64,000 nucleotides of DNA, from assembly GCF_009192765.1 (NCBI RefSeq), contig NZ_VOHQ01000006.1, forward strand, positions 124,001 to 188,000. The letters are read 5' to 3'. The notes beneath the pieces were generated by a model that saw nothing but the letters and a program-made list of their open reading frames with translations, was not told the DNA's origin and did no database searches. Below are positions 43,197 to 52,068 of this stretch, piece after piece. Position 1 is the stretch's first letter, and the number at the start of each line of letters is the position of its first letter. This DNA is from Agriterribacter humi (GTDB taxonomy: Bacteria > Bacteroidota > Bacteroidia > Chitinophagales > Chitinophagaceae). The position numbers and the translations under genes were made by a program.

Positions 43197-44709
43197 TGAG
43201 CCTTAATTCATAAAAGTCTTTTCGCCTGTCTTTCAAATTTCTTACGCTGCCATAGCTGTGCAGTTCATCTAATAGCGAAAGATCAACTCCCGCTATCAGT
43301 ATCATTTCTGTATTGGCTGTGGCTTCACTGATAATGCAGTTGGAAGGAAAGGTGAAATCGCTTGGCGTAAATACCGCTGCCTGCGAATATTGAATATCCA
43401 TGTTCTCCACTTTGGGCAGATTGCCCACACTACCGGTAATGGCTACGTAACACTCATTTTCTATGGCGCGTGCCTGCGAACAAAGCCGCACACGCATATA
43501 AGCATTTTGCGTATCGGTAAGGAACGGAACAAATAATATCTGCATTCCTTCTTCGCTCAATAACCTGGGCAACTCCGGAAATTCTACATCATAACATATC
43601 AGTATGCCAATTTTGCCGGCATCGGTATCAAATACTTTCACACTATTGCCACCCTTTATTCCCCAGTGTTTGGCTTCATCGGGTGTGATGTGTATTTTTT
43701 CGTACTGGTCAACAGCGCCATTGCGGTGACATAAAAAGCCAATATTTTTCAGAGACTCTCCTTCTATGCTGGGCAGGCTGCCGGTAATGATATTTACATT
43801 ATAACGGATGGCCAGTTCCTGGAAACGTACTTTGATCTCCGGTGTATATTGGGCCAGTGATCGCATGGCTTCTGCTTCCGGCATTTCGTTGAAACCCGCC
43901 AGCAGCGGGCCGTTGAATAATTCCGGGAACAGGGCGAAATCACTTTTGTATGCAGAAACAGAGTCAACAAAATATTCTGCCTGGCGAAACAACTCATCTA
44001 AATTATTGTAGGGCCGCATTTGCCATTGTATTAATCCCAGCCGCACAAATGTTTTTACATTGAACAGGTGTTTGGGATCGGGAACATAATATACATTGAA
44101 CCATTGCAGCAGGGTAGCAAATTCTTTGCTTTGCTCATCTTCCGGCAAATAGTTGTGCAGCACTTTTACTACATGAAAATCATTAGCAAGCTGAAAGCTC
44201 AGTACCGGGTCATATATTTCTTTGCTTTTTACTTTCACTATGTATTCCTTAGGACTTAATTGATCCGCGTATTCATGATACATTGGCAATCGTCCGCCAA
44301 ATACGATCGCTCTCAGATTCAGGTTCTCGCAAAGATCTTTGCGGGCATCATATAATCTTCTGCCCAGCCGCAGTCCGCGGTAATCGGGGTGAATGAATAC
44401 CTCTATGCCATACAATACATCTCCTTTAGGGTCGTGTGTATTGAATGTGTAATTGCCGGTGATTTGTTTATAGGTATGATTGTCTCCAAATCTTTTGTAA
44501 TCTACAATGATGGATAATCCACAGCCTACCACAACGCCATCCGCTTTGATCACAATTTGTCCTTCAGGGAATTTTTCGATGAGTCTTTCAATAGCGCCCG
44601 GACTCCAGTAGCCGCCCTGCCAGCCACCATACGAAGCTTTCATTGCTTCCAGCAGTTGCCTGTAGTCTTCAAAACGCAGCCCCCCTATTTCTATTTGCTC
44701 TATATTCAT
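43165..44709 (-). CDS. Bifunctional GNAT acetyltransferase / carbon-nitrogen hydrolase
   Basis: 514 residues. The N-terminal GNAT domain (about 1-190) contains IEVFIHPDYRGLRLGRRLYD. The C-terminal nitrilase-superfamily domain (about 225-510) carries the catalytic set: Glu in FPELFNG (near 262), Lys in YEKIHITPDE (near 336) and Cys in ILICYDVEFPE (near 371). Such fusions are known in Bacteroidota, but the substrate amide is not established. It is in front of, and overlaps, a second GNAT gene. The length is typical of the fusion. Confidence 0.92.
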   Translation of the reverse strand: MNIEQIEIGGLRFEDYRQLLEAMKASYGGWQGGYWSPGAIERLIEKFPEGQIVIKADGVVVGCGLSIIVDYKRFGDNHTYKQITGNYTFNTHDPKGDVLYGIEVFIHPDYRGLRLGRRLYDARKDLCENLNLRAIVFGGRLPMYHEYADQLSPKEYIVKVKSKEIYDPVLSFQLANDFHVVKVLHNYLPEDEQSKEFATLLQWFNVYYVPDPKHLFNVKTFVRLGLIQWQMRPYNNLDELFRQAEYFVDSVSAYKSDFALFPELFNGPLLAGFNEMPEAEAMRSLAQYTPEIKVRFQELAIRYNVNIITGSLPSIEGESLKNIGFLCHRNGAVDQYEKIHITPDEAKHWGIKGGNSVKVFDTDAGKIGILICYDVEFPELPRLLSEEGMQILFVPFLTDTQNAYMRVRLCSQARAIENECYVAITGSVGNLPKVENMDIQYSQAAVFTPSDFTFPSNCIISEATANTEMILIAGVDLSLLDELHSYGSVRNLKDRRKDFYELRLIDDNKNRFKP

Positions 44710-44840
44710 TTTTTATACTTTTCTTAGGTAGAACTTCTGTAATATAAATTATTCCTTTTGTTTTAATATTCGCTCGTATAAAATTACTTCGTTTCGTAAA
44801 GGTTGCCTAAAGAAAGCATAAGATATAATAGGCGCGATTT

Positions 44841-45575
44841 TTATTTTTCGGTTTGGTTTTCATTCCAGTAATAGCTGTCGGGGCGTATTCTTTTGCCAAA
44901 TACAGCCGTGCCTACCCTTACCATTGTGGCGCCTTCGGAAATGGCCGTTTCCAGGTCGCCGCTCATTCCCATCGAAAGCTCGTCCATAGCAACATTGGCC
45001 AGGTTTAAGCCGGTAATTTGCTTTTGAATGTTTTTGAGCGATTGAAAACACTTCCTGACCTTTTCGGTTTCCGCGCTAAAAATACCAATCGTCATTAATC
45101 CTTTAATCCGGATGGCGTCCATTGCGGCTATTGCTTTAACCAGTTCAACAGCGTTTTCGGGCGCTACGCCAAACTTACTTTCTTCAGCGGAGGTATTAAC
45201 CTGTATCAAAACAGCCATGCTCCTGCCTTCGTATTGGAGGCGCTGGTTGAGTTTTTGAGCCAGTTCCAGCCGGTCAACAGATTGGATGCAATCTGCATAT
45301 TTAAGTACTTCTTTTATTTTGTTGGTTTGCAGATGCCCGATAAAATGGGTTTCGTGTGGGGTATCTTTTAGTGCTTCAAATTTTTCTTTCAGCTCCTGCA
45401 CTTTGTTTTCGCCAATCAGGGTTTCGCCTTGTTTCAAAGCGATTTTAATATTTTCGGCAGATACGGTTTTGGTAGCAAGTAACAGCTTTACCGAACCTTC
45501 ATCTCTGCCGCATTGATCGCAGGCGGATTTAATGCGCTGTTTAATGATCGCAAGGTTTTCAATAATCATGCTCAT
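44841..45575 (-). CDS. yggS: YggS-family PLP homeostasis protein
   Basis: PLP-binding alanine-racemase-like barrel that buffers pyridoxal phosphate. I place the start at the ATG at 45575 (next in-frame 45569), giving about 244 residues; the frame is open upstream, but the added 17 residues look like leader. The PLP lysine is in LLLATKTVSAENI. THFIGHLQTNKIKEVL and the phosphate-binding SMGMSGDLETAISEGATMVR with GTAVFGKR are family signatures. A nearby pdxA at 20.8 kb is the only other PLP gene in the window. Confidence 0.93.
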   Translation of the reverse strand: MSMIIENLAIIKQRIKSACDQCGRDEGSVKLLLATKTVSAENIKIALKQGETLIGENKVQELKEKFEALKDTPHETHFIGHLQTNKIKEVLKYADCIQSVDRLELAQKLNQRLQYEGRSMAVLIQVNTSAEESKFGVAPENAVELVKAIAAMDAIRIKGLMTIGIFSAETEKVRKCFQSLKNIQKQITGLNLANVAMDELSMGMSGDLETAISEGATMVRVGTAVFGKRIRPDSYYWNENQTEK

Positions 45576-45667
45576 ATTAATACAAAGGTGCCGATTAATT
45601 GAATGCTGCTTTGCTTTTATCCGCATCTGTATTTATCCGTAGCCGGAGACTGAACTTCCTTGCAATC

Positions 45668-46573
45668 TTAAAGGATCAGCCCCATTTCCTTCATCCAGTG
45701 CACACATCTGCCAAACCATTCATCAAAGGAGGGAGTGGTTAAAAAACCGTGTTCACCCTTTGCATAAATGTGTATTCCCACCGGCACGCCACTGCGCTGT
45801 AATGCATTATAAAAAGAAAGACTGTTGGCTACCGGAACTACTGAATCGGCATTGGAATGTACTAAAAAAGAGGGTGGCGTAGTTTTGTCAACCTGCAATT
45901 CATTTGAATAGAGGCGGATTTGTTTTTCCGTGGGAGCATCTCCCAGTAAGTTGTTTCGTGATCCTGTATGTCCTATGCTATCTGTAAAACTAATTACCGG
46001 GTTAATCAGAAGCATGAAGTCCGGACGAAGACTCACGCCTTTTGTATTTTCAATTAAGGCTCCACGGTAATGCGTACCTGCTGAGGCAGCCAGGTGTCCT
46101 CCTGCTGAAAAGCCCATGATGCCGATCTTTTGCGGATCAATATTCCATTCAACGGCTTTTTGCCGAACCAGTTGAATGGCCCTTTGTGCATCCTGCAATG
46201 GTCCGATGGATCTGTCTTTCATGGTTTTACCGGAAGGCAGCCTGTATTTCAAAACAAAAGCGGTTACGCCCAGTTTGTTGAAAGTTCTGGCTACATCTGT
46301 TCCTTCTCGTTTTGTAAGCAACACATGGTAGCCGCCTCCGGGGCAAATGATAACTGCAGTGCCGTTTGCTTTATCTTTTGGTGGAAGAAAAACAGTAAGC
46401 GTTGGAATGGATACGTTGAATGTGAGTGAATCTACCAGTTCATTCGCTTTTCTGTTTTCTTCATTTGGGGCGCCTGTTGAATTGGGAATCTTTCCGGCGT
46501 ACAAAGGAATTTCCTGTTGTGCAAAACAACAGTTCCCTGTTAGTATAAAAAGTAAAGCAAGACGGTATATCAT
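45668..46573 (-). CDS. Secreted alpha/beta-hydrolase (BD-FAE / xylan-esterase-like)
   Basis: 301 residues with a signal peptide (MIYRLALLFILTGNCCFAQQ). Oxyanion region CPGGGYHVLLT, nucleophile Ser in GIMGFSAGGHLAAS, Asp in VHSNADSVVP and His in KGEHGFLT. This is the BD-FAE-like esterase fold common in Bacteroidota polysaccharide loci, removing acetyl or acyl groups from sugars. It lies upstream of the SusCD locus region but is separated by other genes, so linkage is uncertain. Confidence 0.85.
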   Translation of the reverse strand: MIYRLALLFILTGNCCFAQQEIPLYAGKIPNSTGAPNEENRKANELVDSLTFNVSIPTLTVFLPPKDKANGTAVIICPGGGYHVLLTKREGTDVARTFNKLGVTAFVLKYRLPSGKTMKDRSIGPLQDAQRAIQLVRQKAVEWNIDPQKIGIMGFSAGGHLAASAGTHYRGALIENTKGVSLRPDFMLLINPVISFTDSIGHTGSRNNLLGDAPTEKQIRLYSNELQVDKTTPPSFLVHSNADSVVPVANSLSFYNALQRSGVPVGIHIYAKGEHGFLTTPSFDEWFGRCVHWMKEMGLIL

Positions 46574-46615
46574 ATTGGCACTGAATAAATTTTATTTGAG
46601 AATAGCATTTTTATA

Positions 46616-46876
46616 TCAATCTGCAACTTCCCAATGTCCACCCTTTGCAGGACCAACACGGGTGAGTTTTTTAGACTGGACTAATTTCTTTATATTTTCC
46701 GCTACATTTGTTGGAGCTATGCCTACAAGCTTCGATAGTTCTGTGTTGGTTATCTTCTGATTGTCTTTTATAGCATTAATAATTCTTTGTTGGTTTGGAG
46801 AAAGTTTTTCACTCACGTTTACGATGTTCGTTCCTGTTTTTTTGCCGGGTATAAGATAAAGACACATGCAAACCAT
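46616..46876 (-). pseudogene. Winged-helix DNA-binding fragment
   Basis: 86 codons. Residues about 25-80 (LSPNQQRIINAIKDNQKITN, TELSKLVGIAPTNVAENIKK, VGPAKGGHWEV) match the C-terminal winged helix of AlbA_2 / RecG-like regulators. The preceding 20 residues (MVCMCLYLIPGKKTGTN) are not like that family, so this is probably the surviving C-terminal part of a longer gene. It could still be a functional small HTH protein. Confidence 0.5.
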
Positions 46877-46905
46877 TGGGAATTTTTGTTTTAAACTAAT
46901 ATTCC

Positions 46906-46962
46906 CTGCAACCTGTAGCCCGTCAGCATCTCAAAATTCACTATTCACTATTCACCTTTCCC
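46906..46962. repeat. Intergenic repeat cluster
   Basis: CCTGCAACCTGTAGCC followed by ATTCACTATTCACTATTCAC just before the stop of the next minus-strand gene. Same words as at 22.7 kb. Confidence 0.55.
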
Positions 46963-48246
46963 CTACAGCAAATCCCACTTCTTCCTTGGCTTTCTGGAAA
47001 GCAGGCCATTGGCTTCCCTGTCGCCAACAAACTTTTCTTTGTCTGCATTCCACTGAAGCGGTCTTCCGAGCCGGTAAGAAATTAATCCCAGGTGCATGGG
47101 CAATGTCATTTCGCGGGCATAAGCGAGGTTCGATTCGGGCTGCGATCTTGATTTCACCGCATCCACAAAATTTTGCTGGTGACCGGGTGACCGCGGTATA
47201 CTTTTCGGTATTTCGGGAATGTCGGTAACGGTTTCGCCGTTGATGGTAATTTCCATTGAGCCATAATCGCAGATCAGTGTTCCTTTATCTCCTTCAAAGA
47301 AAGCACCAATGCCTCGCTTAGCCGCTCCCGGTACATCGGGTGGCTCGGTTGTCCAGTGTATTTTTAATCCATCAAATTCATAATCTACATTTATCCATTT
47401 GGGTGCGTCTGCTATGCCGGTTGGCGCTTCTCCTTTGGAGCTGATGCTTTTCAATCCTTTGGGCTGTATGGACCAGAATACGATATCCGCAATATGGCAC
47501 CAGAAATCTGCAAACACGCCGCCGGAATAATCTAAAAAATAACGATAGGTGAAATGACATTTCGCAGGAATATAATCCACATAGGGAGCGGGTCCGAGCC
47601 ACATATCCCAATTGAGCGTGGACGGTACAGGTTCGGGTGATGGTGAGCCCAGATCGGGAGGCGCACCGGTTTTCCACAAACGAACCGTATGTACTTTTCC
47701 TATAGCGCCCGATCGGATGATCTCTACCACGCGGTGAAAATTATCTCCGGCATGGATCTGGTTGCCGAGCTGAAATATCCTGTTGTATTTTGTTGCGTTT
47801 TTGAGCATCGTATTTCCTTCCTTTACATCATACGAAAGCGGCTTTTCGCCATACACATCTTTGCCCGCCTGGAATGCCAGGGAAGCAATGGTGGCATGCC
47901 AATGATCCGGCGTTGCACAGGTAATGGCATCAATATCTTTCCTGTCGAGAATATGCCGGAAGTCGCCATAGGTTTGTGCCTTTGTTCCGGGCTGAAGTTC
48001 CTGCAGGGTTTTCAGTGTACTGCCTAAGTGTAATTCATCCACATCGCAAAGCGCAACAATGTCCACTTCGGGAATATTGGCAAACCATTTCATATGATTG
48101 TTGCCCATGCCACCCAGGCCAATATGCGCGATACGCAACTTGTCGCTGGGCGCAGCTTTACTGTACAACGAAGGCAAAATGGCGAAGCCCGCGGCGCCTA
48201 TTCCCACTGTTTTAATGAATTTTCTGCGGCTGAAATTGTGGCTCAT
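46963..48246 (-). CDS. Gfo/Idh/MocA family oxidoreductase with Tat-type signal
   Basis: 427 residues. N-terminus SRRKFIKTVGIGAAGFAILP is a twin-arginine signal. NAD-binding LRIAHIGLGGMGNNH (about 38-52), the catalytic-region YGEKPLSYDV (near 130), and a long C-domain with FTYRYFLDYSGGVFADFWCH containing His. Similar enzymes process sugars or glycosides in the periplasm. It is downstream of the SGNH/dehydrogenase lipoprotein gene in the same direction, separated by 419 bp. It is a paralogue type of the gene at 17.2 kb, but not close. Confidence 0.9.
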   Translation of the reverse strand: MSHNFSRRKFIKTVGIGAAGFAILPSLYSKAAPSDKLRIAHIGLGGMGNNHMKWFANIPEVDIVALCDVDELHLGSTLKTLQELQPGTKAQTYGDFRHILDRKDIDAITCATPDHWHATIASLAFQAGKDVYGEKPLSYDVKEGNTMLKNATKYNRIFQLGNQIHAGDNFHRVVEIIRSGAIGKVHTVRLWKTGAPPDLGSPSPEPVPSTLNWDMWLGPAPYVDYIPAKCHFTYRYFLDYSGGVFADFWCHIADIVFWSIQPKGLKSISSKGEAPTGIADAPKWINVDYEFDGLKIHWTTEPPDVPGAAKRGIGAFFEGDKGTLICDYGSMEITINGETVTDIPEIPKSIPRSPGHQQNFVDAVKSRSQPESNLAYAREMTLPMHLGLISYRLGRPLQWNADKEKFVGDREANGLLSRKPRKKWDLL

Positions 48247-48665
48247 ACAAGTATTTTAGAAATAAGGAAAGATGAAAATTTCTTTAAACTTAAGAAAGAA
48301 ATAGTTATCATCATTTTTTATCCGTGATAAATCTGCTATAACCCTGGCTAAGGTTACCGAATGGTGCTTGTTCATTTTAAAAGTTGAGCATTTAAAAGAT
48401 GTATTTCTTTTTTGCTTGCCCAAAAAAGAAACAAAAAAAGGCACACGAAAACGATTACTGCCCGTTTTCGTGCTTGTTCCCTGAGGCAGCTTTTGTACTG
48501 CTGTGACCTCACCGACAGGAAGTCTATTGCAGGCATCTGGTTCAATCAGTTTGTTCAAATCGGTTCATTACCGGGACAAGGCTTATAGCAACAATTGTTC
48601 AGACAAAGTCGCTTTGCATAAAAGTTTTCACGGTTTAAACGACTAATTCTATAAGTTTTTCCAAT
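48247..48665. other. Intergenic with a TTTCTTTTTTGCTTGCCC-type element
   Basis: 419 bp. At about 48405-48475 is TTTCTTTTTTGCTTGCCCA followed by AAAAAAGAAACAAAAAAAGG and a perfect 10-bp hairpin CACGAAAACG (48444-48453) / CGTTTTCGTG (48463-48472). I recall similar text as a recurring intergenic element in Bacteroidota. The rest is featureless. It may attenuate transcription between the lipoprotein and oxidoreductase genes. Confidence 0.4.
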
Positions 48666-51600
48666 CTATTTCACCACTTTTATCACCCCTTTCATGGTTT
48701 GCCAGTGGCCCGGAAAAGAACAAATGAAAGGATAATCTCCGGGTTTATCGGGCACTGTAAAATCCAGCCTGAAATTTTTACCGCTGTTCACCAATGGCGT
48801 TGCAAAAAGCACTTCGGGTATTTTGGGTACAAAGCTTTTTTCATAACCATCTTTCTGCGCTGCCATGGCTTCTGCTGCCTTACCTACTTTTTCGGAACTG
48901 CCCGGTTTTATAATTACAACATTATGCGGCATCCCGTCTGCATTTTCAAAAATCAACGCAACCTCGGCCCCTGCGGTAACAGTGATGGACGTTTTATCAA
49001 AGGCCATCCTGGCAGGTACCGCAGTTAAACGGATCACTGTTTTTCCGGGAATGGAAATTGTTGCGGGTTTTGTTTCTTCAACAGGCGCTTGAATGGTTTT
49101 TCTGAAATTATTTACGGCTATTACATCTTTTAATTCGTTGTAGTCTTTTTCTGTGAGGGCTTTGTAACCATATTTTGGCCATGCAGGATCATCGGTGATA
49201 AAGCCGGGAACCTGTAATTCCTTTTTGTTGGAAAGTGAGCCTAAGAGGTAACTGGCTTTTGCGGGTTCGTTGGCCAAAAAGTTCTTATCTTTTTTAAACA
49301 TAGCCATCCACACAGGCTCTAAATGCCTGAAAGACTCTTTTAAGGCATAGTCAATATAATAGTCAACCGGCATTGTTGTTGTTGCCAGCAAAGCGTTTAA
49401 TGCATCTTCCGTATTATAATGACTTAATGATATAATGGCCTGCAATCTTACTTTAGCCGAACTGTCCTGCGATAAGTTAATCAATTTGTTTTCTGCATCT
49501 TTTATATCAGTTCTCCAGTAAAATAAAACTCTTGCAGCGGCAGTTCTTATATACTGATCTTTGCTTTTCAATAATTCATTCAGCAATTTTTCATTAGGAC
49601 GATTGAATTGCTGGTATACCCATAGCGCTTCCAATTTGTTTTGTTCGTACTCCTTATCATTATGATCAAGACCAGCAATCCATTTCTCTAAAGCGGGAAT
49701 AACCGTTTCGGCAGGCAGTTGCCTGAGCTGTGTCCTGGTTGTGTATCTGTGCCTGTCTTCGTACACTTTAAGTTGATCAAGTAATTGTTCTAAGGAAAGT
49801 TTCGTAAGATCTACCGGTGTTAATAATTTTTTATGCTTATACGTCAGCCGCCATATTCTTCCATGTGTATGATCCCTTAGCGGTTCACGCAAAGCTCTTT
49901 CACCATGATTAATGATTGGATTGTACCAGTCTACTATATACAATGCACCATCAGGGCCAAACCGCAGATCAACCGGGCGGAAATTCGGATCTGTGGATTG
50001 CAGTAACGGTTCTGTTTCATGGGCGATGATACCACTGCCATCTTCGTGTATACGGTGCTGTTTGATGCCCTGAAAGCCAATGAAAGTGTTGAACAGCACA
50101 TTGCCCTGTACTTCATCCGGGAACTGCCTGCTTGAAATGATTTCAGTACCACAGGTTTTGGGTTTGGCAGCGGATGTTAAAAAATCCTTCATGCCTGTGT
50201 GTTTTACAGGATAAGTGCTGGCAACAGAAAGTGGCGGAGCGAAATAGTTCATCCCTGTAGAAACATCACTTATAATTTGCGTTCCGTTCCGCAAAAAAAC
50301 ATGCCCCCAGGGATTGGCATAGGGATAGGAAACATATGGTTCTAATTTTTGGGTAAGTGGATCAAAACGCCATGTAATGCCATAGTCTCCCCGTTGTGGA
50401 CCATAAGGCGTTTCCACCTGCGAATGCAGGAAAGTGCCGGTATGCCAGTACAATCCGCCATCGGGGCCCCAGGTATACGTATCTATGGAATGATGCACGT
50501 CTTCTGTTCCAAATCCATGCAGAATAATTTCTTTCTCATCTGCTTTTCCATCACCATCTGTATCCTTCATAAACAAAATATTCGGTGGCTGCGATACATA
50601 AATTCCTCCTTTGCCCAGTTCCATGCTGGTTGGCATGTATAAGCTGTCAGCAAAAATGGTTTCTTTATCAGCCGTCCCATCGCCATTGGTATCTTCCAGG
50701 ATAACAATTTTATCATTGGGTTGAGCGCCCGGCAGATATTGAGGGTAGGAAGCCATATCTGCAACCCATAGCCTGCCTTGCGGATCGAATGTTATTTTTA
50801 CCGGGTTGCTGATAGAAAAGTCAATTTCGGAGGCAAAAAGATTGATCTCATATCCTTCAGGCAAAATAAACTGGTCGGTGGATGGCTTTTTAAGAGCCGC
50901 TTTATCTATGGGGGTATACTGAATGGTATCATTTAATATTTTACCAGCGCTCACATAGTTATTTGCGTCATCGGCTTTGCTTTGCGCCCATACAATACTA
51001 TCAAGGCGCGTAACCATATTGTTTAATTTAGCCAGTTCACCGGGGTAGGAGATAGGCCCGCCAGGTGGCTGAACCCAGGGTTCTTTGCGCCTGCCTACAA
51101 TGTATTCGCTGTTCACGGCCCTGTATAAATAAAAGAACTGCTGGTTTTTTTGATCAATTATTTTTTTGAGCGTGATGGTATGACTGTCGGCCGCCCATGT
51201 AGCAGCAGGTAGCGCCAGTGATCTGGCTATTATTTCACTCACCGCTTTATACCCTTTATCATTGAGGTGAATGCCGTTAATGGTTACAGAGTCAGTGCCT
51301 GACTGTAATTCTTTTGTGGGCTCAAAAAGGTTGATGAGAGGGATGTTTAAGCTTTTAGCCACCTCCTGCATGCCATTGGTATACAATTGTAAATTTTGAT
51401 TGTGGTCTGCACCATCGGGTAAAAGCCCGCCCAGGTTTTCATGAGCAATAGGTGAAACAAGAATGATTTCAGGGGGTGTTTTTTCATTGTATTTTTGCTG
51501 CTGCAGGTGCTGCAGAAAACCGGAAAGCTGTTGCTTGAAACTTTCAAGACTATCCGGTCCATTGAAGGCTTCATTGAGTCCGTAACAGGCAAAGATGATA

Positions 51601-51917
51601 TCAGCTTTTTGTTTTGCCAGGTACTCATCCTGTGAAGGGAAATTTAACGGGCGGGATTGCATATTGATTTCGTCAGCGCTCCATCCCAGGTTCCTTACGG
51701 TAAGATTCCGATCGGGAAAGCTTTTATACAATAAGGGTTCAAAATAATTGTAGTTCTGCAATCTTTCTGCAAAAGTATTTCCTATAAAAACAATGTGGCT
51801 GTTTTGGCCGGGATCCAGTTGATGAACCACGCTCACTTTTGTGGAACAGGAAGACAAAAGGAAAAAAAAGAAAAGCCATACAGGAGAATAACGATGAAGG
51901 GAAAGCTTTTTTATCAT
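48666..51917 (-). CDS. Large lipoprotein: SGNH-like + PVC-type dehydrogenase + HEAT-like + cupredoxin domains
   Basis: 1083 residues with a lipoprotein signal (FFFFLLSSC). About 35-240 is SGNH-hydrolase-like, but block I reads VFIGNTFAE instead of GDS, and block V is NGIHLND rather than DGIHL, so the catalytic Ser and Asp appear lost. About 350-700 is the beta-propeller 'membrane-bound dehydrogenase' domain (LPEGYEINLFASEI; LWVADMASYPQ). HEAT-like helices follow (about 735-905), then a cupredoxin with type-1 copper ligands His (GMPHNVVI), Cys, His and Met (FICSFPGHWQTMKG). Found beside SusCD, it may oxidise a sugar and pass electrons to copper. Confidence 0.85.
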   Translation of the reverse strand: MIKKLSLHRYSPVWLFFFFLLSSCSTKVSVVHQLDPGQNSHIVFIGNTFAERLQNYNYFEPLLYKSFPDRNLTVRNLGWSADEINMQSRPLNFPSQDEYLAKQKADIIFACYGLNEAFNGPDSLESFKQQLSGFLQHLQQQKYNEKTPPEIILVSPIAHENLGGLLPDGADHNQNLQLYTNGMQEVAKSLNIPLINLFEPTKELQSGTDSVTINGIHLNDKGYKAVSEIIARSLALPAATWAADSHTITLKKIIDQKNQQFFYLYRAVNSEYIVGRRKEPWVQPPGGPISYPGELAKLNNMVTRLDSIVWAQSKADDANNYVSAGKILNDTIQYTPIDKAALKKPSTDQFILPEGYEINLFASEIDFSISNPVKITFDPQGRLWVADMASYPQYLPGAQPNDKIVILEDTNGDGTADKETIFADSLYMPTSMELGKGGIYVSQPPNILFMKDTDGDGKADEKEIILHGFGTEDVHHSIDTYTWGPDGGLYWHTGTFLHSQVETPYGPQRGDYGITWRFDPLTQKLEPYVSYPYANPWGHVFLRNGTQIISDVSTGMNYFAPPLSVASTYPVKHTGMKDFLTSAAKPKTCGTEIISSRQFPDEVQGNVLFNTFIGFQGIKQHRIHEDGSGIIAHETEPLLQSTDPNFRPVDLRFGPDGALYIVDWYNPIINHGERALREPLRDHTHGRIWRLTYKHKKLLTPVDLTKLSLEQLLDQLKVYEDRHRYTTRTQLRQLPAETVIPALEKWIAGLDHNDKEYEQNKLEALWVYQQFNRPNEKLLNELLKSKDQYIRTAAARVLFYWRTDIKDAENKLINLSQDSSAKVRLQAIISLSHYNTEDALNALLATTTMPVDYYIDYALKESFRHLEPVWMAMFKKDKNFLANEPAKASYLLGSLSNKKELQVPGFITDDPAWPKYGYKALTEKDYNELKDVIAVNNFRKTIQAPVEETKPATISIPGKTVIRLTAVPARMAFDKTSITVTAGAEVALIFENADGMPHNVVIIKPGSSEKVGKAAEAMAAQKDGYEKSFVPKIPEVLFATPLVNSGKNFRLDFTVPDKPGDYPFICSFPGHWQTMKGVIKVVK

Positions 51918-52068
51918 GATAACACTGTATTTAATTTGAAAGATTTTGCATAGGGCATTGGCATATTAATAAAAAGAAAAGGAAATGGACACCTCACAAT
52001 AATAAAAAATGAATATACGGTTTGTGTGGAATTCCATCTCCTTTTCCCATTAGCCTCTGTTCATTGTT

